64,000 nt of DNA, from assembly GCF_027942865.1 (NCBI RefSeq), contig NC_134526.1:18643784-18707783 (forward strand), read 5' to 3'. The DNA comes from Odontesthes bonariensis. Lineage: Eukaryota; Chordata; Actinopteri; Atheriniformes; Atherinopsidae. This document shows, piece after piece, positions 12,801 to 25,924 of the stretch. The position numbers and the translations under genes were made by a program. A model generated the notes under the pieces. That model ran no database searches and was not told the origin of the DNA. It saw only the letters and a program-made list of their open reading frames with translations. Position 1 is the first letter of the stretch, and every line of letters starts with the position of its first letter.

Positions 12801-14322
12801 ATGAAAAGTGTCAGCGTGTGTGTGTAAGAGGCAAAGCTAAGTGATAAAACAGAGAGAGATGAGTGTGTGGCACAGATGCTAAATAAATCTAGGGCAAGTC
12901 AGAAAAAAAAGGCATTATTCCAAAATCCATTTGGTACGCATGTGCAAGTATGTGTGTGAATATTTCAAAATGTTTTTTCGCTCCAAGTGCGTGACATACT
13001 GGAGAAGACAGTATGTTTAGTATCCAATTAAAGTGAGAGTAACAAGGTCAGAGGTTAAACATTCAGGCAGAAATACCACAGCTTTCTTTTCATTCGTTAA
13101 CCTCTGACAGTCACTGCTCGTTGCATCACTCCCAGTCTTCTTAGCGTATCCTCTGCCTCGCTTTCACAAACCATGCATCCACAAAGACTTCATTTCTCCT
13201 CATCAAAGTCAAACACTGAAGGATTTAGTGTATGTGGGTGTGGGTTAACGGCAGTGGGGGGTTGGCACAGACTAAAGATCATGGCAGATGGCGTCCCTTA
13301 CTTAACACACATACAGTACACAAACACACACACTAAACACTAAACAAATACATACAAAAATGAACACATAGCATATGTAACATGCATTGATCAACACACC
13401 TGCAGACTACTACAGTACAAAAGCTTCATCATCTGCCAGTGGGTCAGCTCTGTGTATGTTTATCATTTACGAATGTTGACACTGTCTGCATTTTGGAGAT
13501 CATGTGACTAGATATATGGGATTCACCTAGAATTTGGAGTTTACAGTCATCACATTTATATATTTAAGTGGCTCCAGTTTAGTTTAAAAACTGCCCTCTG
13601 ACACACGTTTATCTCCTCCCGAACAAGTTTTCATGAAGTCAGCTTAGTTTAAACAACTTTGCATTGCTGTTCACTGACAAATGTGAGTAAGAGCCAAGGT
13701 GTAGCGGCTTCATGTTGTGTGAGTCGTGTTCAGCTCCTCATTGCTCAGGTGATTTAGTGAATCAGTCACTAAATGCACAAAATAATTCTTGCATCAAGCT
13801 CTTCTTATCACCGACATACTGCATATAAGGTTCTGATGCTTAAAGGCAGGCACGCTGCTCAGGACTGGAATAAAAGCAGGCTACAGTCACTCTCTGATCT
13901 CATCACTCCTGGTAGGAAACGTTTGCACAGAGACATTAGGGAGTGATTATATCATACCATCAGTCAGAGCCTGCAGGTGGATGAAGAGGTGGTGTTAGGG
14001 CTGAGCAGGCGGTGATATAGTGTTGCAGAGCAGCACCTACACCGGCAGAGCAGGACAGAGACGGGAAGTTTTGCTGCTCAAATTGGTCGCCATATTGCCA
14101 GGTTGGTCAAAGAGGTGGAGGGTAAGGCATGTCATCTGGGTTTGTTTTAGTGCAAAAAAAAACTGACTGATCTATACAATATAGTTCACTCAGTAAAATT
14201 CCTAACACAGATTTTGGAGAAAGCAGGATTCAAACATTCAACGCAGCAAAACAAAGTAGTGCGAGCCTATATAAATATGATTATGATTTTTTTTTGCCAG
14301 CGTTGACAAATAACCGTATGCG
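9831..14322. other. Non-coding stretch, no gene recognised
   Basis: AT-rich sequence. A TTTC-rich tract lies at 11660-11685 and CA-rich patches at 12630-12650 and 13305-13345. No exon with recognisable coding content or transposon ends could be identified. Confidence 0.4.
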
Positions 14323-14391
14323 TGTGTCTGTGAGTGTGTGTGTGTGTGTGTGTCTGTGAGTGTGTGTGTGCGTGTGTGTGTGTGAGTGTGT
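14323..14391. repeat. (TG)n microsatellite, interrupted
   Basis: A TG dinucleotide run is interrupted by CTGTGAG and CG units. Such tracts are usually length-polymorphic. Confidence 0.9.
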
Positions 14392-17300
14392 ATTAATGTG
14401 GAATTTTTTAGACATACCCCAAAAAGATGAGATGCATATATTTATATCCTGAAGGGGGATGTAGTTGTTTGTTCACACATCAACTTGTGCGAGTTTGTCA
14501 GCGTGGAGGAATCAAAATCTTCCCTCAAACAGACGTGTACCCTCTTTCCTCTCAACAGCTATTCCCTGTCAAAAGCATTTAGTTAACGTCAGGCCACATT
14601 GCACCATTTTGTCACTACACTTGTCAAACAGCCCTAAGTTACGAATGTAGTAGCAACACTGGATGACTGTGCTTGAAATTGCTGTGGGTTTATTTAATTC
14701 ATGAATTTGGATTTAGCTCTTTGACAAGCTTGTTCACCTTATTTAGGGGCCACAGACTTGCCATGGAACGATACTAGCGACTCGAACTCCTTGCAGAACG
14801 TACAATCAACAAATAAGGCACAATGCACTAAATGTCATGATAAAGCCTTATAAAGTCCCTCTGCCACATTTCCCCTCCCTCAACTATTTGCTGCAGTACA
14901 GCTTCCGTTAAGCTACTGATGATGTTTCAACTCCTGATAGCTGACGTTGGCCCTCATGGTGCAATGATGTCAACAGTTGACATTGTTTAATAGTATCAAA
15001 ACTGAAAAAGAACAAACAATTTATTAGAGAGCAGGAGGGGCTTTTTGAATTGTGCTAAACCCCTGACCTTCAAGCAGGAGCTTGCAAGATCGAATCCTAT
15101 CTTGCACTATATTTTCAGCACTTTTTTACTTAGCTCCCACCCACAATAGGAAAGGGTTATAAGTTAAAAGCACAGTTAGGATTACAATTAATCTACATGG
15201 TTAGGATTAGAAAAAAAACTATTGTTAGGGAGTACAAAGTTGAACACTCATTGGTTCTCATCGACACAATCCCGCCCGACACATAACAAGTACCCACCAA
15301 AAGTTGTTATCTCAAAATTTATAGCCCCGACTACAGTCACATTTTCACACATTTTGAAGGCTCAAAAATGATACCGTGACAACATTTTCCACACTCTTAT
15401 CTCTTTGCTTATAAGGGGAAGAACCATGCGATGTCCGAGAAGCTCTGGGCGCACCCATTTTCACCTGCCACAGGTTGGGGTTAGGTTCGGGAGGACGCTG
15501 TCCACCTGCGATGCTTTACATGACAACATACACACATTGCATGTTGTTGATTTGGTTGTTTATCAGAAGGAGAAGGGGTGGATGAGATAAGCTACAGAAT
15601 TTCATATCAGAAATCATGCGGTTTAGACTCATCTGACAATCTGGACTCTCCCCTACACAAAACAAAAGCCTACAGATTTCTTGCCGTGTCATGGTTTCAC
15701 CCCTAGATTTGTGACATTATCATGATTTCGACATCTGGACTAACATATCTATTACACATTTTCTTGTGAGACTGGGGCCTACATGTGGCTGTGAAAGTAA
15801 TAAGAGCATTCCACATATGCGACCCACTGATTAGGCTGAAATTAAAGACATGTTGCTTTTAAAGTTGGACTGAAGCTGGACTATAGTTGCTCATGTTCGA
15901 CCACCTGCCACTCTGCACCCGGCACACCAACTGCCACTCACTGCACACAACACACACCTACACAACTCACTACACCTAGCACCTCGCTGGCAGTACTTAG
16001 GGACAAGATTTTGTGATGATTTCCTAACACCTTTCTAGTTATAATACAGTTAGCTTGTCAGGTGTGAGACTTGGCAGGCTGTCAGGAAAGATGGCGAAGA
16101 GCTTCTCACAAACTTCTCATTATTTGCTCCTTATTCTTTTCTTTTTTCCCACATTTTTTAATAAGAACGTAATGCTGTATCATGCTTGTTTCACTTATTT
16201 CCCTGTTCTCATACAGGTCCTCCCCCTCTGCACTCCTTTCACATCTCATCTTTGCATGCATAGCGAAACAGAGGTCTACCCTTGTTAATGCATTCAGATC
16301 TGCTGAGGTACAGCTAATGAAACTACACCCAGATTCCTCAAATCTGTCAATGCTGTTTCATGTCTGAAACCTTGTCAGCAAATAAGTGTCTGCGGTGTCT
16401 CTCAGTTTCGTGCCCAAGGGGACCTCCCACAAGTTGCTGGCAGTGAAGGAGTGACGGTTGTTGTGAAACACGACTGTCGTATTGATTGCACAGAGCACTG
16501 CAACAGCTGGTAAGCTGAAAGAGCACAGTGTGCGGCGGCCAAGAATGCGATGTGGAGGAGTGAGCAAGTGTGAATGACTCCCAAGGGTTACCCCTCTCAG
16601 GATCTTTGCATAATCCCGGCTGATGGATGCAGAAATCGATTTGAAGGGCGTGGCTTGGAAATTGAGGCCAGGCAAGGTGGAGCTCCTGCGGAGGGTTACA
16701 GATCTAAGATTGCCAACTGTGTGCCAGCAAGCTGGCCCTGAATGCCTGAAATATATACTTTGGTTGGGAATATCACAAGCACACATGTATATCTAACATA
16801 TCCAATTTAGGACAGCCTGATACTGGACATTTGTGTGTGTGTGTGATGGGTCAACCACTGCAGCGAATTGCAAATGTTTTATACTTTTATAATTATAAAT
16901 ATTATAAAAAGGTATTTCACAAAACATTGAGCTTGAGAAAAATAACTGCCAACCAATGGCTACATAAAGAAAACAAACTCCATTCAGCGAATTTATCTTT
17001 ACTTACATGTACGATGAAAGAAAGTTAGATGTGGCATAGAAGTGTCCTCAACTCAATTTCACTTCTGTGTATGTATACGGGGACAAGGACGATGGTCTAC
17101 TCAACAGGCCAAGTCAAACTGTAACTCGATTAAACTGTGCATGTAACCAAAAATAACCTTTCTTCGTCATATTTTATGTCAGTCTATCCGTCACTTCGGA
17201 ATAGAAGAGTTCAGTCTTGTGTTTTTGGTATTTGCAGTGGGGGAACAAAAATATTATTACTCCAATGTTCATTGGGAGACCACTGTTGTATTTTTACATA

Positions 17301-19767
17301 ATACAAAGTCAGTGAGATACAGCAGCAACTAATTAAAGGACGCTAAGCCATCAGTAACCTTCCCAACAATCTGTTTTCTTATTCCATCTGTAATCAAAAA
17401 CAACAATTTTCTTAGCCATTGCCCTTTTCAGTTACTTTTTTTCTTTCATCATTTTGCCATTTGTGCTGTCACAAAATCTCAGCTGAAAGGCACTTAACAT
17501 GGTAGTAAAATCCAATCCGGAAACCAGAACTATAATTCTTTAGGAGCCAAGTGTGTGGTGAATTAATTAGGTCAATCGACCTGAAAGCGTCTTGGTCTCT
17601 GAGCACTGGGGTCAAGCAAATATAATAGCACTATTGGTTTTTGCCATTAACTTCTCTTTGGTTGCAGAAGCTACTAACCATCTGGGTCTACTCCAATCCG
17701 CCATCGGTCGTGCTGTTATCATTTTACTCTTTTTTTGCACATTAAACTCCACCACATCAGCTCACACTGTTTTCTCACAAACCCAAGTAAGTAGGAAGAA
17801 AATTGCACTTCAGGTTTCTGCCGACATAACATTCATCACCTCTCAAGCTCAACCTAAAAGGCGATGCTATGGATTCTTGGAATTATGGCTCATGCAGCTC
17901 AACGGTATTTTGATGAAGTGAAGATTGCACAGCAACCAGGTACCGGCTTTGGTTGGAAGCTGGTTGTTATTTAGATCTGCCAGGCCTGCCCTCTGTACTG
18001 ATTACCTCTTTCTTGTTTCACCGGTATAGCACTGATATGTGATTACAATCGATTAGAGATGCTCATCATTCCTCCTGGGGCAACACCAGGAGTCATGGCA
18101 TAAATTAAAAATTGGGTGGGTGAAGAATGAATCGTGTCAAAGGCAAATGAGTGTCATAAAAGAAGGAAATGATGTAGAACATATAGTTTGACAGGTAACC
18201 GGTCTTGCGCATTTCTCTTTAATTTAAGTTGGATCGATTGGGCCAATGGCACAGGTGAGAATGGGAGAGGTTCTCCTCATTGACTGGAGCAAAAGCTCAT
18301 TTACAATAAGAGGGAATCCACTTAACAAACTGATGCCTATTTTTAGGACTATTGGTCATACAAACTAAATATCTGCAGTATGACCAAACAAACCTGACAC
18401 ACAAACCCACCAGAAACACCCAAACTAAGCTCTCTTGTTTTAAACTGTTGCATCTTTAGTAAGAATTCCCTTAATTTAGGATTCTGCATCACCCAATTCC
18501 TCAAATGTGCTGCGTTTTTACATCATGTACTTACATTCTGCATACAGATCAGGTTCAAGCACACAGTCAGCATGTCTTAACCATCTGGTCTACGCGACAT
18601 GTGGAGCTCACGACCCACGACAACCCATTTTGATCAGCACAATTCGCTGCCCATGGTGCTGAAGCACTGCACTCTGTCCGCTGTCGTCTGCGTTCTCAGA
18701 GACAAATGTGACTTGAAAGACGCGCAAAGCTTTTCACCGTCTATAGGTACCGATGCAGCCAACGACAGATCGTTTTAAAATGTTGTTCAATGCTGCTACG
18801 CGTTATCGTGCCTGGGAGTCCAGAATGTGTGGGCGTCGGAATTTGTGTGGTCCATCGGTCAGCAGTCGGACACTGTTGCTGCTACTGGCATGAGACCTCC
18901 CTCTCTTTCCTCTCTCATCCTACATACTCGCACACACACACACGCACGCACACACAATCACAGACAAGCATTTGCTCAATCTCTCACGCATGCAGAAAAA
19001 CTAAAGGAAGCCTACACCAAAGCCCTCTATGCAGGGAAAGTCTGGCGCTTTTCGTGTGCCAGAGTAGTCAGCATTGATGGAAAGCAGGGGCATTTAACCT
19101 AAAAAAAAAAAAAACAAGCCAGAACACACACGCGCGCGCATGCATCACCAGTTTTTATCCCCCGCGTGATTCCTCCCTCGACACTAAATCCTCTCTCTCA
19201 CATCTGTCCATGGCGCGTAGCCTACTCTGCCCCACCGTCCATATCTCGGCAGAATCCAGCGTAAATACCAGCCTGCATTCATGTGACACTTTAAATCTAT
19301 GACCACCAATTTAATCACTTCTTGTGAGCGTTCAAAAGCAAACCTGCTGGAATACGTGCGTTGTAGAATCAAATCCAATACACTACTTTACCACCACAAG
19401 TAAGCGGGGGGGAAAAAGAAGAAGATAAAAAAAATGACAGGCAGCATAAAACACTAATAGAGAGAGCGGCTTTCGCGTCCTGGTAAAATCAGCCCTGTGA
19501 GGCTCTGTTGCACCAAGCGCGTTGGTCTCGGTGTAGGGGCAGGTGCGTTCTCGCCTTGCCGCCGCTCAGAACCACTGCATGTGATTTATCACAGCGACAG
19601 TGCAAACCGAAACTACCGACAAAATTATTTTTGAGGTATCTAAAAACATTTGTTGCACATTACCTTCACTTATTTCTCTTCCAAGCGATGCGTCCGAGGG
19701 AGATTTTTTTTCTTTTTTTTTTCCCATCCAACGTCGCAGGCTAAGCACCACGGCGCGAGAGGATGAC
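14392..19767. other. Non-coding stretch, no gene recognised
   Basis: The longest frame is 142 codons on minus at 16358-16786, in a locally GC-richer patch. I recognise no domain in it. From about 18,600 to 19,760 CpG density rises, with CA and CG dinucleotide runs near 18,930 and 19,130. This could be a promoter or unannotated 5' exon, but no coding start could be supported. Confidence 0.35.
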
Positions 19768-19820
19768 TGAGAGAGAGAGACAGCGAGAGAGAGCGAGAGA
19801 GAGAGAGAGAGAGAGAGAGG
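19768..19820. repeat. (GA)n microsatellite
   Basis: A GAGAGA tract is interrupted by CAGC and CG units, within the CpG-enriched patch. On the opposite strand it reads CTCTCT and gives serine/leucine-rich artificial frames. Confidence 0.9.
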
Positions 19821-21217
19821 AAGCCACAGAAAGAAAGACAGATAGATGGTGGGGGAGGAGGGGGGTGAGGAGGCTTAGACCTCTGCGTAGAGGAATATAG
19901 TTTAACTGCAGTAAGCAACCGCCTCTAACCGTCCTTTCATTTTCTTCTTCCTTCTTTGCCAATGTATACCTGCAGATACACTTGGGTCCTTTGTTAACAG
20001 GTGTGGTGATATAAAGAGGAAATAGCGTTGATAATATACTAAATAAAACATAAAGAAGAAATATGCCTGGCATACGTTATATGGGAGGTTGGCAGAGATA
20101 GGCATCATGCACATCAGTGATTCCCTCAACTTTATTCAGATCAGACACTTCACAAACTTGCAAGGCACAGTTTCAATCAGTTGGATTAGCCTTTGTAAAT
20201 CGTGACTGGACCTTACCACAAGGGCCAGGAAGATGCAGAGTAAGAGGCAAGGAAGATGGGGGGGGGGGATCAGAACATTTTTATGAAAACTTTGTGACAG
20301 ATGTTAATTATTCAACATTTTAACATGCATGCAAAGAGCAACCACCTGCATGAGGACGCTGCATTGAATTGTTAAATTGTTTCTCTTCACAACAGGGGAC
20401 AATAAAAAATGTATCCATGGCAGAATAGCTATATGGATACTTGAAATGGCTCTGCTTGCACTGTTGCATCGACAATACTACCCAAATAAAGTAGCCTATT
20501 GTAAATGGCATTCCAGTGACCAGTAATAGAGTAGGATACACATGGTTAACATTTGCAATTCCCCTCCTCTGTATCAAATTCAGTAAAAACAAACCAAAAC
20601 GTCATTAGTTTTATGTCAAAATAAGATTAAACCATGCTTATATCTATTTTGAGACAATTTCTATAACCCTATGATCTTTATCGCTACACTGATCAGTTGT
20701 CACGTTTCTTGTTCCCTCTTTATTTTGTAATAGGCAGCATTTATGCAATGTTATGACATTTTTCAATAGGCAATGTGGAAAAGAGAAAGCACTTTAGAAA
20801 ATAGTGGTCCCTAATCGAGTGTACTGCTTGACAGTCCACAGAGCAACAGACAAATATTTTCATGGATATTAAAAGTGGAAAACATGAATTTTTAATTTTT
20901 GTAATGCAAACTGTATATGTTGTCATTTTCCAAGGCGAAAGTAGGCATGTAACAATTTTGGAGCTTTGAAATGATGCTTATTCCAATTAAACATTGTGTT
21001 ATCACAGAAGTTTATGGGTACAGAGGACAAAGTGTGCAGAAGAGCAGACAGGTTCTGAACTTGAAATGGCACATTGTGACTGTGGAGGTTTCCTCAAATC
21101 CATTGCTTCTCTGAACTGCTCAAGCCAGTGACTTGAAATATCCAAATCAGTAAAATCAGACTTTCTCCTGATTTTATCTTGCCCCTGGATAACGTCATGA
21201 TACACCCATAGGAGAAT
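19821..21217. other. Non-coding stretch, no gene recognised
   Basis: No supported exon or RNA gene. A G-run of nine lies near 20,260. AT-rich otherwise. Confidence 0.4.
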
Positions 21218-21477
21218 AAATGGTAAATGAACTGGAATTGGATAGCGCTTCTCTAGTCTTTCCACTCAAAGCGCTTAAACACGATATGCCACATTCACCC
21301 ACACACTCATACAGCATGTCTTAGTCAGTGCTGTATTCTACACCTATGGATGCATCGTTAGGCAACGATCTTCAGTATCTTGCCCAAGGACGCTTTGACG
21401 AGCCAGTGGTCGAACCACCATCTTTCCAATTAGTAGGCCACTGCTCTGCCCCCTGAGCTACAGCCCCGAATGTAGCC
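21218..21477. repeat. Dispersed teleost repeat (GGTAAATG...CTGAGCTACAGCC type)
   Basis: The segment runs from AAATGGTAAATGAACTGG through TAGCGCTTCTCTAGTC, CTCAAAGCGCTT, ACATTCACCCACACACTCAT and CAGTATCTTGCCCAAGGA to GAACCACC and CCCCTGAGCTACAGCC. That order of landmarks is familiar from a highly repeated teleost interspersed element. It has no coding frame. The copy is moderately diverged. Whether it is SINE-like or the tail of a longer element cannot be told here. Confidence 0.6.
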
Positions 21478-24400
21478 CCCGAATAGAGACGAATGGAGCT
21501 TTAGTGTGCTAAAGATGGTTCTTGCTTCCTTCTCCTTTCTCCCGGCCTGTATAAAGCTTTCAGTTATCAGGTTTGTTTATATTGCTGTTATGTCCAAACA
21601 CACTGATATCAGTTTAAAAAATGATCATCATTAAAGATACATTTCTAAGAGCTTCCTTTTTGCATCATGTGCTGCCTCCTGTGTGCAGGAGTGTGTCCTG
21701 TAGTGAGCACCAGTATCACATGAATAATATCCCGCTGTTTGGGACATTTGTGAAAAACAAATATGCGGACAGTACCATACCGAAAACTGTTCAAAGGTAG
21801 AAATGATGCGTGGGTCCACAGAATGTGAATAGTGCAAGCACAGCGAGAGCAAAAAGGCTCTTTGTGTGATGGTAAAACCTGTGAGAGTGTTTGTGTGTGC
21901 ATGTTGTCCAGAGAGAGAAGCTGGGAGGAAAGCTGGAAGAAATAATAAAATCTTTTTAGAATGGGACGGTGCGGGTTGGCGAGAGTGTAGGAACACAAAC
22001 AAAGACACACACTTTCACAGCAGGCCCATAACAGATGAGGATGGACCCGGAAAAGCTGGGGTCAAACTAACCAGAACAGCACAGTGTAAGCATGTCGAGT
22101 ACGCAGTGTACACGCAGCTGAAACATGTTCTTAAGCCAAAGAAACGAAGCCAAAGCCAACGAGTCTGCAGATAAAAAGATGCCTTTGTCACCCAATATTA
22201 CGGATAGTTTGAGAAGTGTTTTTTTTTTTTTTTTTTAAAGGAAAAGATTGATATTGTACTTGTGGATGCAGTGCCACACTGTGTTCATAAATGAAGCTTT
22301 TCAGAAGTGTTCCAGAGCCCTCGGAGTGAGTTCCAAAATAAAACCAGTGTGTCTTTAATGGACTGAGGGCCTGAAGATCAGTGACTTCCTTTCGTCATTC
22401 TCTTCTCTGTGCAAAAGTTTCACCCACTTTTTTTCTGTTTTTTTGTTGTTAATTTGTGTCTGGCATGAAATTTAAAATGATACCTCATATTTTTGGAAAC
22501 AACATAAACTTAAAAATAAAATCCTTAGTCAGATCAACTTATATGGATCGCTCTCCTTTAAATCTATTGACTTAGGTGAGGATACCGCATGGTAATGTCA
22601 ACTTTTTTTCATGTTTGACACTTTCCAAACGTGTCGGCTGGGATGTGTATTTCTCAGCACTCTGTGAATTGAGCCGTGGGAAAATCCAGCCATGACACCT
22701 TAGAAGACCCCGACGATGTTTTGCATGTGTGGACATCTCCGCTCATTTCACATGAAGGACTGTGTTGAAGGTGTGATCGTACTCAATTAACACTCTTCCC
22801 CTCCTCATTACTCACTTCTTTTCTTTGTCTCTTTGACTTTCTCGCTCATAAAAGCAAACCCACACAGACACATGCAAACACACGTGTATAATTCGGCTCA
22901 TTAACTTTCTCTCTCTCTCAATCTCTGTTTTTTTTCTCTGTCACAGGAGGACTGTTAGCTCTGGAGACTGCTGTTGTCTGGAGAGACTCATTCATTTTTT
23001 CTCTATATCAGTGCTAGTGCTGTTAAGAAGTAACTCAATGGCTTGTCTTGGCGTGATGATTGACAAATCACTTGTCTGTTGCTGGAATAATGTGTAGTTC
23101 TTTGTGGTGAGAAAGCTATCGCATGCGCTTCCACACACAGCAGACATTATTTTACACTAGAAACAAGAAACAAAGCTATGTCAGTGTACCAGTTAAGGTT
23201 AAAGACTTTTTTTTTAATCTTTATCCAAAAAGTCACAGTAGTATTTTGTGTGGAACTCTCACTGCCATTTTATTACCACTCCTTTGAAGGAAGTGACTGG
23301 GAAAGTCCTGTTGGACTCTGCGTTAGCTTAATTCTGGTCCTCTAAATATCCCAAGAACGCATGTAGCTTAAAGAAATAAGTAGATCATTGGAAGGAATGA
23401 CAAGAACAGAAGGCAGAAACTGGAGCGAGTGTGGGGCAAAAAAGAGGAGAAGAGTCCGCCATTGATTCTATCAAAGACCTTTTCCTTCCATCTTTACCTT
23501 TACAGATCGGATCCAATTAAAAGCCTTGAGTCAACTAAGGCTGGGCTGTGACAGTGGGCTTCTGATGGACTATTTTTTTTCCAATAGACCAGGGCTATAT
23601 GATCTCAGAGTCTCATTATTCTGCTTAATGATTAAATGAAATATGAATCATGACTTATATTAACACGCTTTTGTGTAATTTGTAATGTCTATGGTCCAAT
23701 CTATTTCTCACTGTTCCCCTTTTAGATGCTGATCTAACTTTGAAACCTTAATTCTCATATTTAAAGCCTTAATTGGCCTTGTTCCTGAATGCCCTTTAAA
23801 CTTACTTGCCTGGTATGTGCCCTTTTGACTATTGAGATCCACAGAAAAATGATCCCAAGGCAAGATTTTGCACTTAACCACGTAACAGTTTGGTGAAAGT
23901 CGGCGTCCTTCAGAAGATATTTAGATTATTCGAGATCAGCGTATATCCATATAACAGGAGAGAACAGGGCATAGACAATACAGCCTCTAAATAAGGCATT
24001 ATCTATCTAGTGAAATATCTAAAGTATTCCACCAATACTTTAAGACGAGTGAATGAATGAACGCGTACTATTGCACTATTAGCTCACAGCTGCTGTGTTG
24101 TTGTTATCTGGGGCTATCGGGGGGCTTATAGGAAGCTTTCTACACACGCATCTAGTGGGATGACTTCATCGACGCGCGCCGCTGCAGCTCGGCTTATTTA
24201 CTCCGTGCTCTGTGACAGTCGGCTAACTTCACACGGAGTTTGCTACTGCTAGTTTTGTGCAGACCCTGTGAACTTGATCAAAGTTTTCACGTTGTTTTTC
24301 AAGAGATAAAAAGGGAGGGTTAAGTAAGCTGGTGTTGAATGGACTAAAAATGAAAAGTGTGCTATCAGCCAATATTTCAGTGAAAAAGCATGTTTGATGA

Positions 24401-25922
24401 GCCCTTTCTTGACATCAAGCGACAGCTCAGACAAGTGTTTGTAGTCTGCCAAAGCTAGCTGACAATACATTTTCAAAAACTATGACATGATACAACGGGA
24501 AGGTACAAATTAATTCTGACATTTTAATACAGATCGTGGACAAGTCAGGTTTTCTCATCAAACCTGTAATTCAGCCTTAATTGCTGCCTTTTCAGTTGAC
24601 CTTGAACATGTTCGGGTTAAGTCAATAGCATTCTGTTCAAATGGTATTAGCAAATGCAATCTGTTGGGCTATTAAGATATAGGCTACTGTTTGCCTTCAA
24701 AAAATGGCTTGTTGTCCCTCCAGATTTTCATTATCCAACATCTTTTCAGCTTCAGAGCAATCTGAAAGAGAAGACTAGAATAGCGCAACATTATTCTTTT
24801 GATGACAACATCTGGGTTTCACGCCATTCTGAGAATAGAGGCCAAGCAAAGGCATGATAAAGACGAGGAGAGTGAGACAGACAGAACTAAGGACAAACCT
24901 AGACTGGACTGAGTAAAGACTGCAAAACAGGCAGAAAAGAAGAAATGGAAAGCTGGAACAAAAGAGTCTTTTTTTATTTTTTGCAAGACAGCAAAGTTTC
25001 CTCTCAGACGGGGAGAACAACTGCTGCTGAGCACAGAATAGTGAATTATTACTTGCATTTTCTACTGACCAGACTCGTTTCATAATACTCCGTCAGCACT
25101 GCCATGGCGTTTAAAGAATGGTGGACAAAGAGCCAAAACGTCTGCCACAACTTAAAGGACAAGCCAAGAGGAAGTTTCATGTCGAGGAGGAGGAGGGGCA
25201 GTAGTGTGCAGCAGCACTGAACAGACTCATTAGCAATGATTTGCTTTGTTGCTTTGTTATTCATCGCTGTATAGTTACTGAAAAAAAAATACGATGGTAA
25301 AACTGCTGCTATTAATATGCTTCAGCTCATTCAGCCCAACTAAATATCAGTGACGTCAAACGTTCTCAAAGTTTAATGTTGTCACATCGGCTTTCTTAGC
25401 TCCATCCCTGGTCCTCTCACCTTTCCAGCACCCCTGACCTTTGGCTTACGTCTACAGGATCTGACAAACTCTGACACACACTACATTTTCTTTTCAGATA
25501 GCAGGATTGTTTACCAGACGCGGCATCTCAGCTAACTGGCGTCACGACTTAAGCACCGCAAGTGTGTTTCCATGGTAACCATGTATAGTATTGAGAAAAA
25601 AAAGAGCAAAGAGAATGAGAGGGGGAGAAACACTGAAGCTGAGAACTGTAATATCTCGTGATTTTTCACCTCGTTTCGCTTATTATTTCATCCACAGGTA
25701 GCAGCAGCTTAAATATCACATCAGAGCAATGGAAGGAGGGTTAGATGGAGCTTTTGTTATAGTCATTAAAGTATATCTTGACAATATTCATACTCGCACA
25801 ACTCTGTTCTCAATCCATTCAGTCTTTTTACAGGTCTAACTCTGAAAAGATGCCCTGATTAATGACGTATATTCAAGAGAAATACAAAACTGGAAACTCT
25901 TCCACTGCCTTATTTAAGAATG
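21478..25922. other. Non-coding stretch, no gene recognised
   Basis: A poly-T run lies at about 22,220-22,237, and a small CpG-rich patch (gacgcgcgccgctgc) near 24,170. Around 23,725-23,815 the + strand reads NFETLILIFKALIGLVPECP, which vaguely resembles a LINE C-terminal relic but is too short to call. A palindromic X-box-like motif sits at 25,567-25,580. Confidence 0.4.
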
Positions 25923-25924
25923 TA

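Noticed and set aside
19670..20073. Serine/leucine-rich minus frames over the GA tract
   Set aside because: They are translations of the (CT)n microsatellite (SLSLSLS) and have no other content.
23725..23815. LINE C-terminal fragment on +
   Set aside because: Only about 20 residues loosely fit the pattern, which is too short to call.
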